From JAJRXK01 sp964593155 (GTDB taxonomy: Bacteria > Krumholzibacteriota > Krumholzibacteriia > JAJRXK01): 18,246 nucleotides of DNA. Location: contig CAZQHE010000084.1 of NCBI GenBank assembly GCA_964593155.1, positions 1 to 18,246 of the forward strand. Direction: 5' to 3'. Both the position numbers and the translations under genes were made by a program. The notes below the pieces were generated by a model, which was not told where the DNA came from, searched no databases, and saw only the letters and a program-made list of their open reading frames with translations. Below, piece by piece: positions 8,558-15,822 of this stretch (the stretch's first letter is position 1; the number at the start of each line of letters is the position of its first letter).

Positions 8558-8634
8558 TGGTACTGGCGGGTGGACTCGAACCACCGACCCCCAGATCCAC
8601 AATCTGGTGCTCTAACCAACTGAGCTACGCCAGC
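8558..8634 (-). tRNA. tRNA-His (GTG), non-canonical: no G-1, A73
   Basis: 77 nt with an encoded CCA. Acceptor 5' strand GCTGGCG and 3' strand CGCCAGT give six Watson-Crick pairs plus G1:U72. The D arm is GCTC/GAGC, the anticodon arm CCAGA/TCTGG with loop TTGTGGA (anticodon GTG, His), and the T arm GGTGG-TTCGAGT-CCACC. The base before G1 is T, not G, and the discriminator is A, so the G-1:C73 pair that marks nearly all bacterial tRNA-His is absent. U-1 could pair with A73, but the mature 5' end cannot be read from DNA. It is in the same orientation as hisS. Confidence 0.97.
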
Positions 8635-8646
8635 ACGCGGCCGCCA

Positions 8647-8676
8647 AAGCTAAGTGCCGTTTCCGGGGGGTGTCAA
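8647..8676 (-). promoter_or_regulatory. Sigma-70-like promoter for tRNA-His
   Basis: On the minus strand a perfect TTGACA (8676-8671) is followed after 18 bp by TAGCTT (8652-8647). The tRNA 5' end is 12 bases past the -10 box, so the primary transcript would have only a short leader. The -10 is weak (3/6), but the consensus -35 and the position are persuasive. Confidence 0.6.
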
Positions 8677-9297
8677 GCCGGCCCGTCCCGGTCCCGTGCG
8701 CGGGACGGACGCGATCGGATTCCCTCCGTGCGTGCACCGATACGGGCCGGCGAGAGTCGTGCATTCCGCCCGGTTCCGCCGACGTCGCCGCGCTTCGGGA
8801 CGGCCGGCGCGAACCGGAAACGGCCCCCGCTGACGCACTCTGGCGATGAACGGTTTCCCGGATCTCGCACGTTTTACGGGTCACGGAATCGAAGTTCGAC
8901 ACAAGGTGGACAAGCCGGCGTTTCGACGCGCGCCCGCCCCCGCTACTTGCCGGTTGTCCCCATATCTGGTGCGTTTTCAACAGTCTGGGGAAAGAACGGG
9001 GCTCCGGGCCCTCGTCCCACGGGGGTGTACACCGGATGGCCTTGGGTCGGAACCCCATCTGCGCCTGGGGGATCCCTGGATGCTTCGAACGATTCCAGGG
9101 GCGTCTCGTCCCGGCCGCGCACCCCCAGAGCGGCCCCCGGACGAACGCACCCGATCACAGAATCGCACCCGCGTGCCCTCCGGGGTCACGAGGGATCTTC
9201 TGGACCCGTACGCCAGTGCGACCTAGCGTCCTGTATGGTCGGACCCTGGTCCGCTCGTGTTCTTCATGCTTCTCGGATACCGCGAGGGAGACCCTCC
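8677..9297. other. Long intergenic region without a recognisable gene
   Basis: Between the tRNA-His promoter and pntAA I find no protein with family features on either strand; open frames here read as low-complexity Arg/Pro/Ser sequence. Base composition is more mixed than in the flanking genes (for example around 8846-8990). Local structures include a 10-bp palindrome GGTGTACACC (9024-9033), inverted arms CCCTGGA/TCCAGGG (9074-9080 and 9094-9100), and GGACC-CT-GGTCC just upstream of pntAA. A weak -10-like TATGGT lies at 9234-9239. No motif of tmRNA, SRP RNA or RNase P RNA was seen. It presumably holds the pnt promoter and may hide a small RNA. Confidence 0.5.
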
Positions 9298-10458
9298 ATG
9301 CCCACGGCATTCGTGCCGACCGAGACCCTCGACGGCGAGACCCGTGTCGCCGCCACGCCCGACACCGTTGCCCGCCTGGTCAAGCTCGGACTCGACGTCA
9401 CGGTGCAGTCCGGAGCCGGCGCGCGATCGAACATCGCCGACGCCCTGTTCGAGAAGGCCGGCGCGACGGTCGTGTCCGAGGCCGCCCGCGGCTACGGACA
9501 TGCCGACATCGTGCTCAAGCTGCACCCACCCACGCGCGACGAGATCGCGGCCATGAAGGAGGGCGCGGTGTACGTCGGTTTCGTCCAGGCGCTCACCGAC
9601 CGCGACACCGTCGAAGCCCTGCGCGATCGCCAGGTCTCCGCCGTGGCCATGGAGCTGGTCCCGCGGATCACCCGCGCCCAGAAGATGGACGCGCTCAGCT
9701 CGCAGGCGAACCTGGCCGGCTACAAGGCCGTGATCATGGCCGCCCACCACCTGCCGAAGATCTTCCCCATGCTCATGACCGCGGCCGGCACGCTCCAGCC
9801 CGCGCGGGTGGTCGTCATGGGGGCCGGGGTCGCGGGCCTGCAAGCCATTGCCACCGCCAAGCGTCTCGGCGCCGTGGTCGAGGTCAGCGACGTCCGGCCC
9901 GCCGTGAAGGAACAGGTGGAGAGCCTGGGCGGGAAGTTCATCGAGGTGCCCACCGACGAGGCGGCCGAGGACGAGGGCGGCTACGCCCGCGAGCAGTCCG
10001 AGGAGTTCCTGGAGCGCCAACGCGCGCTGGTGCGCGAGCGCATCCTCGCCGCCGACGTGGTGATCACGACCGCGGCGATTCCCGGCAAGCCCGCACCGAA
10101 GCTGGTGACCGACGAGATGGTCGAAGCCATGAAGCCGGGTTCGGTGATCGTCGACCTGGCCGTGGAAACCGGCGGCAACTGCACCCTGAGCCAGCCGGGC
10201 GAGGTGGTGACCGTTCACGACGTCACGATCGTCGGTACGCGCAACGTTCCCGCCACGATCCCGGAGAACGCGACCGAGATGTACGCCCGCAACGTCCTCA
10301 ACCTGCTCGGCGACATGATGCAGGAGGGCCACCCGGTCTTCGATTTCGACGACGAGGTCACCGTCGGGGCCACCGTCACCCACGGCGGCGAGATCGTGCA
10401 CCCCCGCGTGCGCCAGGCCCACGGGCTCGACCCGCTGCCCGACCCCAAGGAGGTCTGA
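9298..10458 (+). CDS. pntAA: NAD(P) transhydrogenase alpha subunit, part 1 (domain I)
   Basis: 386 aa, matching the separate domain I subunit of Rhodospirillum rubrum-type enzymes (about 384 aa). It binds NAD(H) on the cytoplasmic face and passes hydride to NADP+ in domain III. Visible motifs: alanine dehydrogenase/PNT N-terminal fold with RVAATP (16-21), SQANLAGYKAV (135-145), the Rossmann loop VVMGAGVAGLQA (172-183) followed by acidic SD (197-198), the mobile loop with GGYAREQSEEF (227-237), TTAAIPGKPAP (257-267) and DLAVETGGNC (286-295). These, especially the loop and the operon, separate it from alanine dehydrogenase. The ATG follows GAGGGAG by seven bases. First gene of a three-gene operon, with two bases before pntAB. 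Confidence 0.94.
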   Translation: MPTAFVPTETLDGETRVAATPDTVARLVKLGLDVTVQSGAGARSNIADALFEKAGATVVSEAARGYGHADIVLKLHPPTRDEIAAMKEGAVYVGFVQALTDRDTVEALRDRQVSAVAMELVPRITRAQKMDALSSQANLAGYKAVIMAAHHLPKIFPMLMTAAGTLQPARVVVMGAGVAGLQAIATAKRLGAVVEVSDVRPAVKEQVESLGGKFIEVPTDEAAEDEGGYAREQSEEFLERQRALVRERILAADVVITTAAIPGKPAPKLVTDEMVEAMKPGSVIVDLAVETGGNCTLSQPGEVVTVHDVTIVGTRNVPATIPENATEMYARNVLNLLGDMMQEGHPVFDFDDEVTVGATVTHGGEIVHPRVRQAHGLDPLPDPKEV

Positions 10459-10460
10459 GA

Positions 10461-10778
10461 GTGGACTCGGTGACCATCCAGCAGGCAATGGACGCCTTCC
10501 GCCCCCTGTCGGTGGGTCTGTTCGTCTTCGCGCTGGCGATCTTCCTCGGCTACGAGCTGATCACGAAGGTTCCGCCCACGCTCCACACTCCTCTCATGAG
10601 CGGAGCCAACGCGATCAGCGGGATCACCATCGTCGGCGCGCTGTACTGCGCGCAGACCGAGTTCGCCTTCCTGGCGAACCTGCTCGGCGCCGCGGCCATC
10701 GCCTTCGCCATGATCAACGTCGTGGGAGGATTCGTCGTAACCCGCCGCATGCTCGCGATGTTCGGCGGGAGGAAGTAG
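10461..10778 (+). CDS. pntAB: NAD(P) transhydrogenase alpha subunit, part 2 (membrane)
   Basis: 105 aa membrane subunit carrying the first part of domain II of the proton channel. Three hydrophobic helices are visible at about 17-33, 52-66 and 69-93, with the conserved linker LITKVPPTLHTPLMSGANAISG (33-54) typical of the family. It starts with GTG, supported by an almost perfect AAGGAGG six bases upstream that overlaps the end of pntAA; the start lies two bases past the pntAA stop. The gene ends 4 bp before pntB. With pntAA and pntB it forms the proton-translocating transhydrogenase, which uses the proton gradient to make NADPH. Confidence 0.93.
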   Translation: MDSVTIQQAMDAFRPLSVGLFVFALAIFLGYELITKVPPTLHTPLMSGANAISGITIVGALYCAQTEFAFLANLLGAAAIAFAMINVVGGFVVTRRMLAMFGGRK

Positions 10779-10782
10779 ACGC

Positions 10783-12210
10783 ATGGACCTCCTCTTCCCT
10801 CTGGCCTATCTGATCGCGGCGATCCTCTTCATCCAGGGCATTCGACGCCTGTCGAAGGTCCGCACGGCCAAGAGCGGGAACACGCTGTCGGCCACGGGCA
10901 TGCTGATCGCCATCGTCGTGACCATGGTGATCATCAGCGGCCAGGCGGCCTGGCCCTTCATCATCGCGGGCATCCTGATCGGCGCGGCGGTCGGGCTCGT
11001 CGCCGCCCAGCGCGTCGAGATGACCCAGATGCCCGAGATGGTCGCCCTGTTCAACGGTTTCGGGGGTGGGGCCTCGGCGCTCGTTTCGTTGTCGCTGTTC
11101 TTCTCGATGTACCTGGCGCACGAGGGTGGCACCTATCGGTTCTTCGCCGAGGGCGAGCCGATCAGCACCGCGTCGTCGGGCGTGAGCGCGATCCTGGGCC
11201 TGGTGATCGGCGCCATCACCTTCAGCGGATCGTTGATCGCTTTCCTCAAACTGAACGGGACGATCAAGGGCAACGTCTTCTCGTTCCCCGGGCGCAACGC
11301 GATCAACGCGATCATGCTGGTGGGTCCGGTGCTCCTCGGGCTCGTTTTGTGCTTCACGCACTTCCCGCCCGCCACCGTCATGCTCCTGATGCTGGTGATC
11401 CTGGGCGTTTCGTTGGTCGTCGGCGTCACGGCGACGCTTCCGATCGGCGGGGCCGACATGCCGGTGGTGATCTCGCTGTTGAACTCGCTGTCGGGCGTGG
11501 CGGCCTCGATGGCGGGCTTCGCGGTGCAGAATCCGCTGCTGATCGTCGCCGGCTCGCTGGTGGGTGCCAGCGGCCTGATCCTCACGCAGATCATGAGCAA
11601 GGCCATGAACCGCTCGCTGGGCAGTGTCCTGTTCAAGGACTTCGGCGGCACCAGCGGCGACCGGGGCGGCTACACGAACATCAAGGAGAGCAGCGCCGAA
11701 GAGGTCGCCATGCTGCTCGAGGACGCCCAGCGCGTGGTGTTCGTTCCGGGCTACGGTCTGGCCGTGGCCCAGGCGCAGCACACCACCCGCGAACTGGCGC
11801 AACTGCTCGAGGCCCGCGGCACCGAGGTGCTCTACGCGATCCACCCGGTGGCCGGACGCATGCCGGGACACATGAACGTGCTTCTGGCCGAGGCCGACGT
11901 TCCCTACGAGCAGCTCGTCGAGATGGACGACATCAACCCCGAGTTCAAGCAGACCGACGTGACGATCGTGCTCGGGGCGAACGACGTGATCAACCCCGCT
12001 GCGATCCACGAGAAGGACAGCCCGATCTACGGGATGCCGATCCTGAACGTGCACGAGTCGCGCACGGTGGTCGTGGTCAAGCGGTCGCTCAGCCCCGGCT
12101 TCGCGGGGATCCCGAACACGCTCTTCGACGACGACAACACCGTCATGGTCTTCGGCGACGCCAAGAAGGTCCTGACGGCGATGGTGGCCGAGATCAAGGA
12201 GAACACCTGA
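10783..12210 (+). CDS. pntB: NAD(P) transhydrogenase beta subunit
   Basis: 475 aa. The N-terminal two thirds are membrane helices of domain II (hydrophobic stretches about 5-20, 37-52, 56-75, 90-112, 134-156, 174-192, 197-218, 225-247 and 251-271). After the linker KDFGGTSGD the soluble NADP(H)-binding domain III begins: VPGYGLAVAQAQ (321-332), HPVAGRMPGHMNVLLAEA (354-371), VLGANDVINPAA (396-407), MPILNV (418-423), KRSLSPGFAGIPNTLF (433-448) and NTVMVFGDAKK (452-462). All are diagnostic of PntB. The ATG follows GGGAGGAAG. Last gene of the operon, ending at a hairpin 30 bp downstream. Confidence 0.96.
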   Translation: MDLLFPLAYLIAAILFIQGIRRLSKVRTAKSGNTLSATGMLIAIVVTMVIISGQAAWPFIIAGILIGAAVGLVAAQRVEMTQMPEMVALFNGFGGGASALVSLSLFFSMYLAHEGGTYRFFAEGEPISTASSGVSAILGLVIGAITFSGSLIAFLKLNGTIKGNVFSFPGRNAINAIMLVGPVLLGLVLCFTHFPPATVMLLMLVILGVSLVVGVTATLPIGGADMPVVISLLNSLSGVAASMAGFAVQNPLLIVAGSLVGASGLILTQIMSKAMNRSLGSVLFKDFGGTSGDRGGYTNIKESSAEEVAMLLEDAQRVVFVPGYGLAVAQAQHTTRELAQLLEARGTEVLYAIHPVAGRMPGHMNVLLAEADVPYEQLVEMDDINPEFKQTDVTIVLGANDVINPAAIHEKDSPIYGMPILNVHESRTVVVVKRSLSPGFAGIPNTLFDDDNTVMVFGDAKKVLTAMVAEIKENT

Positions 12211-12234
12211 GCCGGCCCCGTCGCGTGACGGCCC

Positions 12235-12278
12235 GAGCACGGGGCTCCCGCGGACGCGGGGGCCCCGATTTCGTGCTC
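12235..12278 (+). terminator. Terminator hairpin after pntB
   Basis: GGGGCTCCCGC (12241-12251), loop GGAC, GCGGGGGCCCC (12256-12266) form an 11-bp stem with one T-G pair, followed by GATTTCG. An outer pair GAGCAC/GTGCTC (12235-12240 with 12273-12278) can extend the structure. It separates the pnt operon from the hemerythrin genes. Confidence 0.7.
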
Positions 12279-12340
12279 AAGTCGTGCGCCGGGGTGGTCG
12301 AATCCCCTGGAGAGCCCCCGAATGCCCGGAAGTCCATCGC

Positions 12341-12748
12341 ATGACGACACAACCCACCGATCAGATCGTCTCCGTCGGGATCGACGTCATCGACGAACAG
12401 CACGAGGTGCTGCACCGGATGTGCCGCGACATCGAACAGGCACGAACCACCGGAGCCCCGGAGGCGATCGTCGTGGAGCGGCTGGCCGACTTCCACCAGT
12501 ACGCGCGGATCCACTTCCGGACCGAGGAGTCGCTGCTCGCCGAGTACGACCCCGAGCGCCTGGAACCGCACCGCCGGGACCACCAGCGTCTGCTCGAACG
12601 CCTGCGCACGGCGATCGTCGGCTACAAACGGGACGGCGGCACCGTGCCCGCCTCCCTCGTCCAACTGATCCGTGAGTTCGTCGTCGACCACACGCAGGAG
12701 ACCGACGCGCGCGACCTCGCGCTCGTACGCGAACGCCTGCGACCATGA
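12341..12748 (+). CDS. Bacteriohemerythrin-like protein 1
   Basis: 135 aa, a single-domain hemerythrin. The complete di-iron ligand set is present with family spacing: His21 (DEQHEVLH), His58 and Glu62 (HFRTEE), His77 and His81 (HRRDH), His117 and Asp122 (HTQETD). Such proteins bind O2, or in some cases NO, at a non-haem di-iron site, for storage, delivery or sensing. No signal peptide or fused signalling domain is present, so it is cytoplasmic. The ATG at 12341 has only a modest GGAAG ten bases upstream, but the domain begins about 12 residues in. Its paralogue follows after 55 bp, so the two are probably co-transcribed. Confidence 0.9.
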   Translation: MTTQPTDQIVSVGIDVIDEQHEVLHRMCRDIEQARTTGAPEAIVVERLADFHQYARIHFRTEESLLAEYDPERLEPHRRDHQRLLERLRTAIVGYKRDGGTVPASLVQLIREFVVDHTQETDARDLALVRERLRP

Positions 12749-12803
12749 CCCCCCTGGCCCGCGTCCGCCCGGGGCTCCGACCCGCAGACCGAGGAGCGCC
12801 GCC

Positions 12804-13253
12804 ATGCAGTTCACCCTTCCCGATGAACTCCGGACCGGAATCGCCGCCGTCGACGAACAACACACGGCGATGATCGATCTGCACAACGAGATCGAGGAGA
12901 ACCTGCGCGAGGAGCACACCACCTACTTCGTGCTCGAGGCCCTCGCCCGCCTCTACCAGTACGGTCGCCAGCACTTCGACGCCGAGGAGAAGCTGCTCGA
13001 GCGCTACGGCTACGAAGGTCTCGAGGACCATCGCCGCCGCCACGAGGAGCTCATGGACGAGCTGCGCCGGATCGTCCTCGACTACCGTTGCGATCCCGAC
13101 CGGGTCGCCCGCCGTCTGCTCGCGTTCGTCCGGGAATGGGTGCTGCGTCACATCGAGGACGAGGACATGGCCTTCGCCCGTCCGGTGCTCGAGGCCATGG
13201 AGCGCGAACGCGAGGACTTGCTGGCGCCGGAGGCCGGGCCTGTCGTAGCCTGA
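12804..13253 (+). CDS. Bacteriohemerythrin-like protein 2
   Basis: 149 aa, a second full hemerythrin domain. Ligands are His20 (DEQH), His57 and Glu61 (HFDAEE), His76 and His80 (HRRRH), His116 and Asp121 (HIEDED). Sequence outside the ligands differs clearly from the upstream copy (for example YFVLEALARLYQYGRQ here against VVERLADFHQYARI), so this is an old paralogue pair rather than a recent duplication. A short acidic tail follows the last helix. The ATG at 12804 has GAGGAG eight bases upstream. The helicase gene begins 62 bp later on the same strand. Confidence 0.92.
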   Translation: MQFTLPDELRTGIAAVDEQHTAMIDLHNEIEENLREEHTTYFVLEALARLYQYGRQHFDAEEKLLERYGYEGLEDHRRRHEELMDELRRIVLDYRCDPDRVARRLLAFVREWVLRHIEDEDMAFARPVLEAMEREREDLLAPEAGPVVA

Positions 13254-13315
13254 CGGGAGGACCGCCGGACTCGCCGGGGGTCCCGACTGCGCCCCTGGCT
13301 CCGAGACGTAACTCC

Positions 13316-14560
13316 ATGCTCTTCGATTCCTTCCGCCTCGATCGCCGTCTGCTGCGCGCGGTCGACCACGTGGAGTGGCTGGAGGCCACCCCGATCCAGG
13401 ACCAGGCGATCCCGCACGCCCTGGAGGGGCGGGACGTCCTCGCCTGCGCGCGTACGGGCTCCGGCAAGACCGGAGCCTTCGTGCTTCCGACCATGCACCG
13501 GCTGCTGCACGCCGAGGAGCGTCAGGGGCGCGGCCCTCGCGTGCTGGTCCTGTGCCCGACCCGTGAACTGGCCATGCAGGTCGGTCAGCAGATGGTCGAG
13601 CTCGGCCGCTACACCCGGCTCCGTTCGGCCTGCATCGTCGGCGGCGAGGCCTACCCGCCACAGATCCGTGAGCTCGAGAAGGGCCTCGACCTGCTGGTGG
13701 GAACGCCGGGACGTCTGCTCGACCACATGCGCAGCGGCAAGCTCCGCCTGGACGGCGTCGAGACCCTGGTCCTCGACGAGGCCGATCGCATGCTCGACAT
13801 GGGATTCATCGACGACGTCATGGCGCTGGCCCGGGCCTGTCCGGCGGAACGGCAGACCCTGTTCTTCTCGGCCACGCTCGACGGTGCCGTCGACTCGGTG
13901 GCCAACCGCCTGGTGCACGAGCCGGTGCGGGTGGAGGTCGACCAGTCCGACACGCGCCACACCGACATCGAGGAGTACGTGCTGCGCGCGGACAACGACG
14001 GCCACAAGCAGGACCTGGCCCTTCACCTGTGCCGCGACCCCGAGATGACACGCGCGCTGATCTTCGTCGCCACCAAGAGCAAGGCCGACGACGAGGCGCG
14101 TCTGCTGCGTTCGAGCGGCTACGACGTCGTCGCCCTGCACGGAGACCTCCCGCAGGCCAAGCGCTCCAAGGTCGTCGAGCGGCTTCGCGACGGCCGCGTT
14201 CGGATCGTGGTCGCGACCGACGTCGCCGCGCGCGGTCTCGACATCGACGACGTGACCCACGTGATCAACTACGACATGCCGCGCACGCCGCGGGAGTACG
14301 TGCACCGCATCGGGCGCACCGGCCGGGCCGGCGCGAAGGGCGTGGCCGTGTCGCTGGTCACTCCGGCCGACTGGATCAAGCTGGCCGACATCGAGAAGTT
14401 CCGCGGCGAGCCCCTGCCGCGCATGGTGATCCCGGGCAAGGAGCCCACGCGCCCGGCGCCGGTGGGATCGCAGTCGACCGGCGAGTCCGCGGGGCGTCGG
14501 CGCTACGGCCGCCGTGGGGGGATCCGCCGCCGCACCACGACGGAGACCGACGATTCGTGA
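13316..14560 (+). CDS. DEAD-box ATP-dependent RNA helicase (RhlE-like)
   Basis: 414 aa with every DEAD-box motif: Q motif (EATPIQDQAI, 23-32), motif I ARTGSGKT (45-52), Ia PTRELA (81-86), Ib TPGR (130-133), II DEAD (154-157), III SAT (185-187), IV ALIFVATK (247-254), V ATDVAARGLDI (300-310) and VI HRIGRTGR (330-337). The enzyme unwinds short RNA duplexes with ATP and commonly acts in ribosome assembly or RNA turnover. The tail after 375 is Arg/Gly-rich (GRRRYGRRGGIRRR), as in RhlE-type proteins, and may bind RNA. The start at 13316 fits the short N-terminus (MLFDSF) of the family although its ribosome-binding site is weak. The stop overlaps the GTG of the next gene. Confidence 0.93.
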   Translation: MLFDSFRLDRRLLRAVDHVEWLEATPIQDQAIPHALEGRDVLACARTGSGKTGAFVLPTMHRLLHAEERQGRGPRVLVLCPTRELAMQVGQQMVELGRYTRLRSACIVGGEAYPPQIRELEKGLDLLVGTPGRLLDHMRSGKLRLDGVETLVLDEADRMLDMGFIDDVMALARACPAERQTLFFSATLDGAVDSVANRLVHEPVRVEVDQSDTRHTDIEEYVLRADNDGHKQDLALHLCRDPEMTRALIFVATKSKADDEARLLRSSGYDVVALHGDLPQAKRSKVVERLRDGRVRIVVATDVAARGLDIDDVTHVINYDMPRTPREYVHRIGRTGRAGAKGVAVSLVTPADWIKLADIEKFRGEPLPRMVIPGKEPTRPAPVGSQSTGESAGRRRYGRRGGIRRRTTTETDDS

Positions 14561-15339
14561 CGCTGTCGAGGCGTGACCAGCGAGCGCTCGAGCGCGCCCG
14601 CGAACTGCTCGAACATCCCAGCTTCGCCGCGCGGCTCGTGAGCGTGGTCGGTTCGCCGATCGAGGGAGGGCTCGAGCGGCTCCCCCCGGCCGTCGCCGGC
14701 CGGGTCCAGGACGCGACGCGCCGGGCCCTGCGCGCCGCCCTCGACGTGGCCATCCGAGGCATCGATCGCGATCCCGCCCGTGGCCCGGCCAACCTCTTCC
14801 ACCGCGCGGCCACCGGCCTTTCCGGCGCGGCCGGCGGCGCCATGGGCTGGTCGGCCCTGGCGTTCGAGCTGCCGATCACCACCACCATCATGCTGCGCAG
14901 CATCGCCGACATCGCCCGCAGCCAGGGCGAGGACCTCGACGAGGTGGAGGCGCGCCTGGCCTGCGTGACCGTCTTCGCCCTCGGGGGACGCGCGGAGGGC
15001 GACGACAGTGCCGAGACGGGCTACTTCGCGGTGCGTGCGGTGCTGGCCAGGCAGGTGGCCGAGGCCGCGCGCGTGATCTCCGCCCGTGGCCTGACCGAGG
15101 CCGAGGCCCCCGCGCTGGTGCGGCTTCTGGGCAGCATCGCGGCACGCTTCGGCGTGGTCGTGTCGGAGAAGGCCGCCGCCCAGCTGGTTCCCGTGGTCGG
15201 GGCGCTGGGCGGAGCGACCGTGAACCTGCTCTTCACCGAGCACTTCCAGAAGATGGCCACGGGCCACTTCACCGTGCGCCGGCTCGAACGCGAGTACGGC
15301 ACCGACGTCGTCCGCGAGGCCTACGATGCGCTGGGTTGA
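14557..15339 (+). CDS. EcsC-family protein
   Basis: 260 aa. The mid-region (GLSGAAGGAMGW at 87-98, then the hydrophobic ELPITTTIMLRSIADIA), the acidic SAETGYFAVRAVL (151-163), and the C-terminal VPVVGALGGATVNLLF ... HFTVRRLEREYG (211-248) are the usual features of EcsC-domain proteins. The family is named after a gene linked to the Bacillus Ecs ABC transporter, but most members have unknown roles; the helices suggest membrane association. Translation starts at GTG within GTGA, where TGA is the helicase stop, a 4-base overlap that implies translational coupling. GGAG lies 11 bases upstream. The functional link to the helicase is unknown. Confidence 0.82.
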   Translation: MTLSRRDQRALERARELLEHPSFAARLVSVVGSPIEGGLERLPPAVAGRVQDATRRALRAALDVAIRGIDRDPARGPANLFHRAATGLSGAAGGAMGWSALAFELPITTTIMLRSIADIARSQGEDLDEVEARLACVTVFALGGRAEGDDSAETGYFAVRAVLARQVAEAARVISARGLTEAEAPALVRLLGSIAARFGVVVSEKAAAQLVPVVGALGGATVNLLFTEHFQKMATGHFTVRRLEREYGTDVVREAYDALG

Positions 15340-15380
15340 ACGCCGGTCCCTTGCCGTTCCCCCCGCTTCGGTGTTCCCAT

Positions 15381-15398
15381 GGGGGAGAGCCTTCCCCC
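15381..15398 (+). promoter_or_regulatory. Hairpin in the leader of the DUF2237 gene
   Basis: GGGGGA (15381-15386) can pair with TCCCCC (15393-15398) over a 6-nt loop, a few bases before the DUF2237 start. The G-rich arm is also the nearest strong Shine-Dalgarno-like sequence, so folding would hide it. The function is speculative. Confidence 0.3.
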
Positions 15399-15410
15399 CG
15401 GATGCGACCC

Positions 15411-15800
15411 ATGGCCAGGAACGTTCTCGGAACCGAGCTGCAGACCTGCGGCGACGAACCCAAGACCGGCTTCTTCCGTGACGGCTGCTGCAACACCGGC
15501 CCCGGCGACGTCGGCGTGCACACGGTGTGCGCGGTGGTCACCCGCGAGTTCCTCGACTTCTCGCGCGACCGCGGCAACGACCTCGTGACGCCGCACCCCA
15601 TGTACGGTTTCCCGGGACTGGAGCCCGGCGACCGCTGGTGTCTGTGTGCGCCCCGCTGGCAGGAAGCGTTGGAGGCGGGCGTGGCGCCGAACGTGGTGCT
15701 CGAGGCCACCCACATGGCCACCCTCGAGTGGTGCTCGCTCGACGACCTCGAGGCCCACGCGGTCGACCATCCGACCGGCGGGCCGGGACACCCCGACTGA
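15411..15800 (+). CDS. DUF2237 family protein
   Basis: 129 aa, full length for DUF2237. Recognised by RNVLGTELQTC (3-13), the TGFFRDGCC block (19-27), GVHTVCAVVTREFLDFS (35-51), GNDLVTP (55-61), the strongly conserved FPGLEPGDRWCLCAPRW (67-83), and APNVVLEATH (92-101). Several cysteines (13, 26, 27, 40, 77, 79) recur in the family and could bind metal or form disulfides; the biochemical function is unknown. The ATG at 15411 is chosen because the family motif begins at residue 3; an ATG nine bases upstream (15402) is possible. It lies 71 bp after the EcsC gene and 22 bp before the esterase gene, so an operon is likely. Confidence 0.9.
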   Translation: MARNVLGTELQTCGDEPKTGFFRDGCCNTGPGDVGVHTVCAVVTREFLDFSRDRGNDLVTPHPMYGFPGLEPGDRWCLCAPRWQEALEAGVAPNVVLEATHMATLEWCSLDDLEAHAVDHPTGGPGHPD

Positions 15801-15822
15801 CCCCGTCGAAAGGACGGAGATC

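Noticed and set aside
6968..8623. A 551-codon plus-strand open frame opposite hisS
   Set aside because: Antisense to a complete hisS, and its 3' end runs into the tRNA-His gene.
8955..8995. TTTTCAACA and TTGTCCCC resembling DnaA boxes
   Set aside because: TTTTCAACA differs from TTATCCACA at two positions, there is no cluster, and no dnaA, dnaN or AT-rich unwinding region is nearby.
9024..9033. Palindrome GGTGTACACC as a regulator operator
   Set aside because: A single short palindrome more than 260 bp from the nearest start codon is not enough to claim a binding site.
8612..9058. A 148-codon minus-strand open frame in the long intergenic region
   Set aside because: It is Arg/Ser/Pro-rich without a ribosome-binding site or recognisable motif, and it overlaps the tRNA gene and its promoter.
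10714..12240. A 508-codon open frame on the minus strand opposite pntB
   Set aside because: It is rich in His, Asp and Arg with no family features and lies exactly antisense to an unmistakable pntB; such frames are common in GC-rich DNA.
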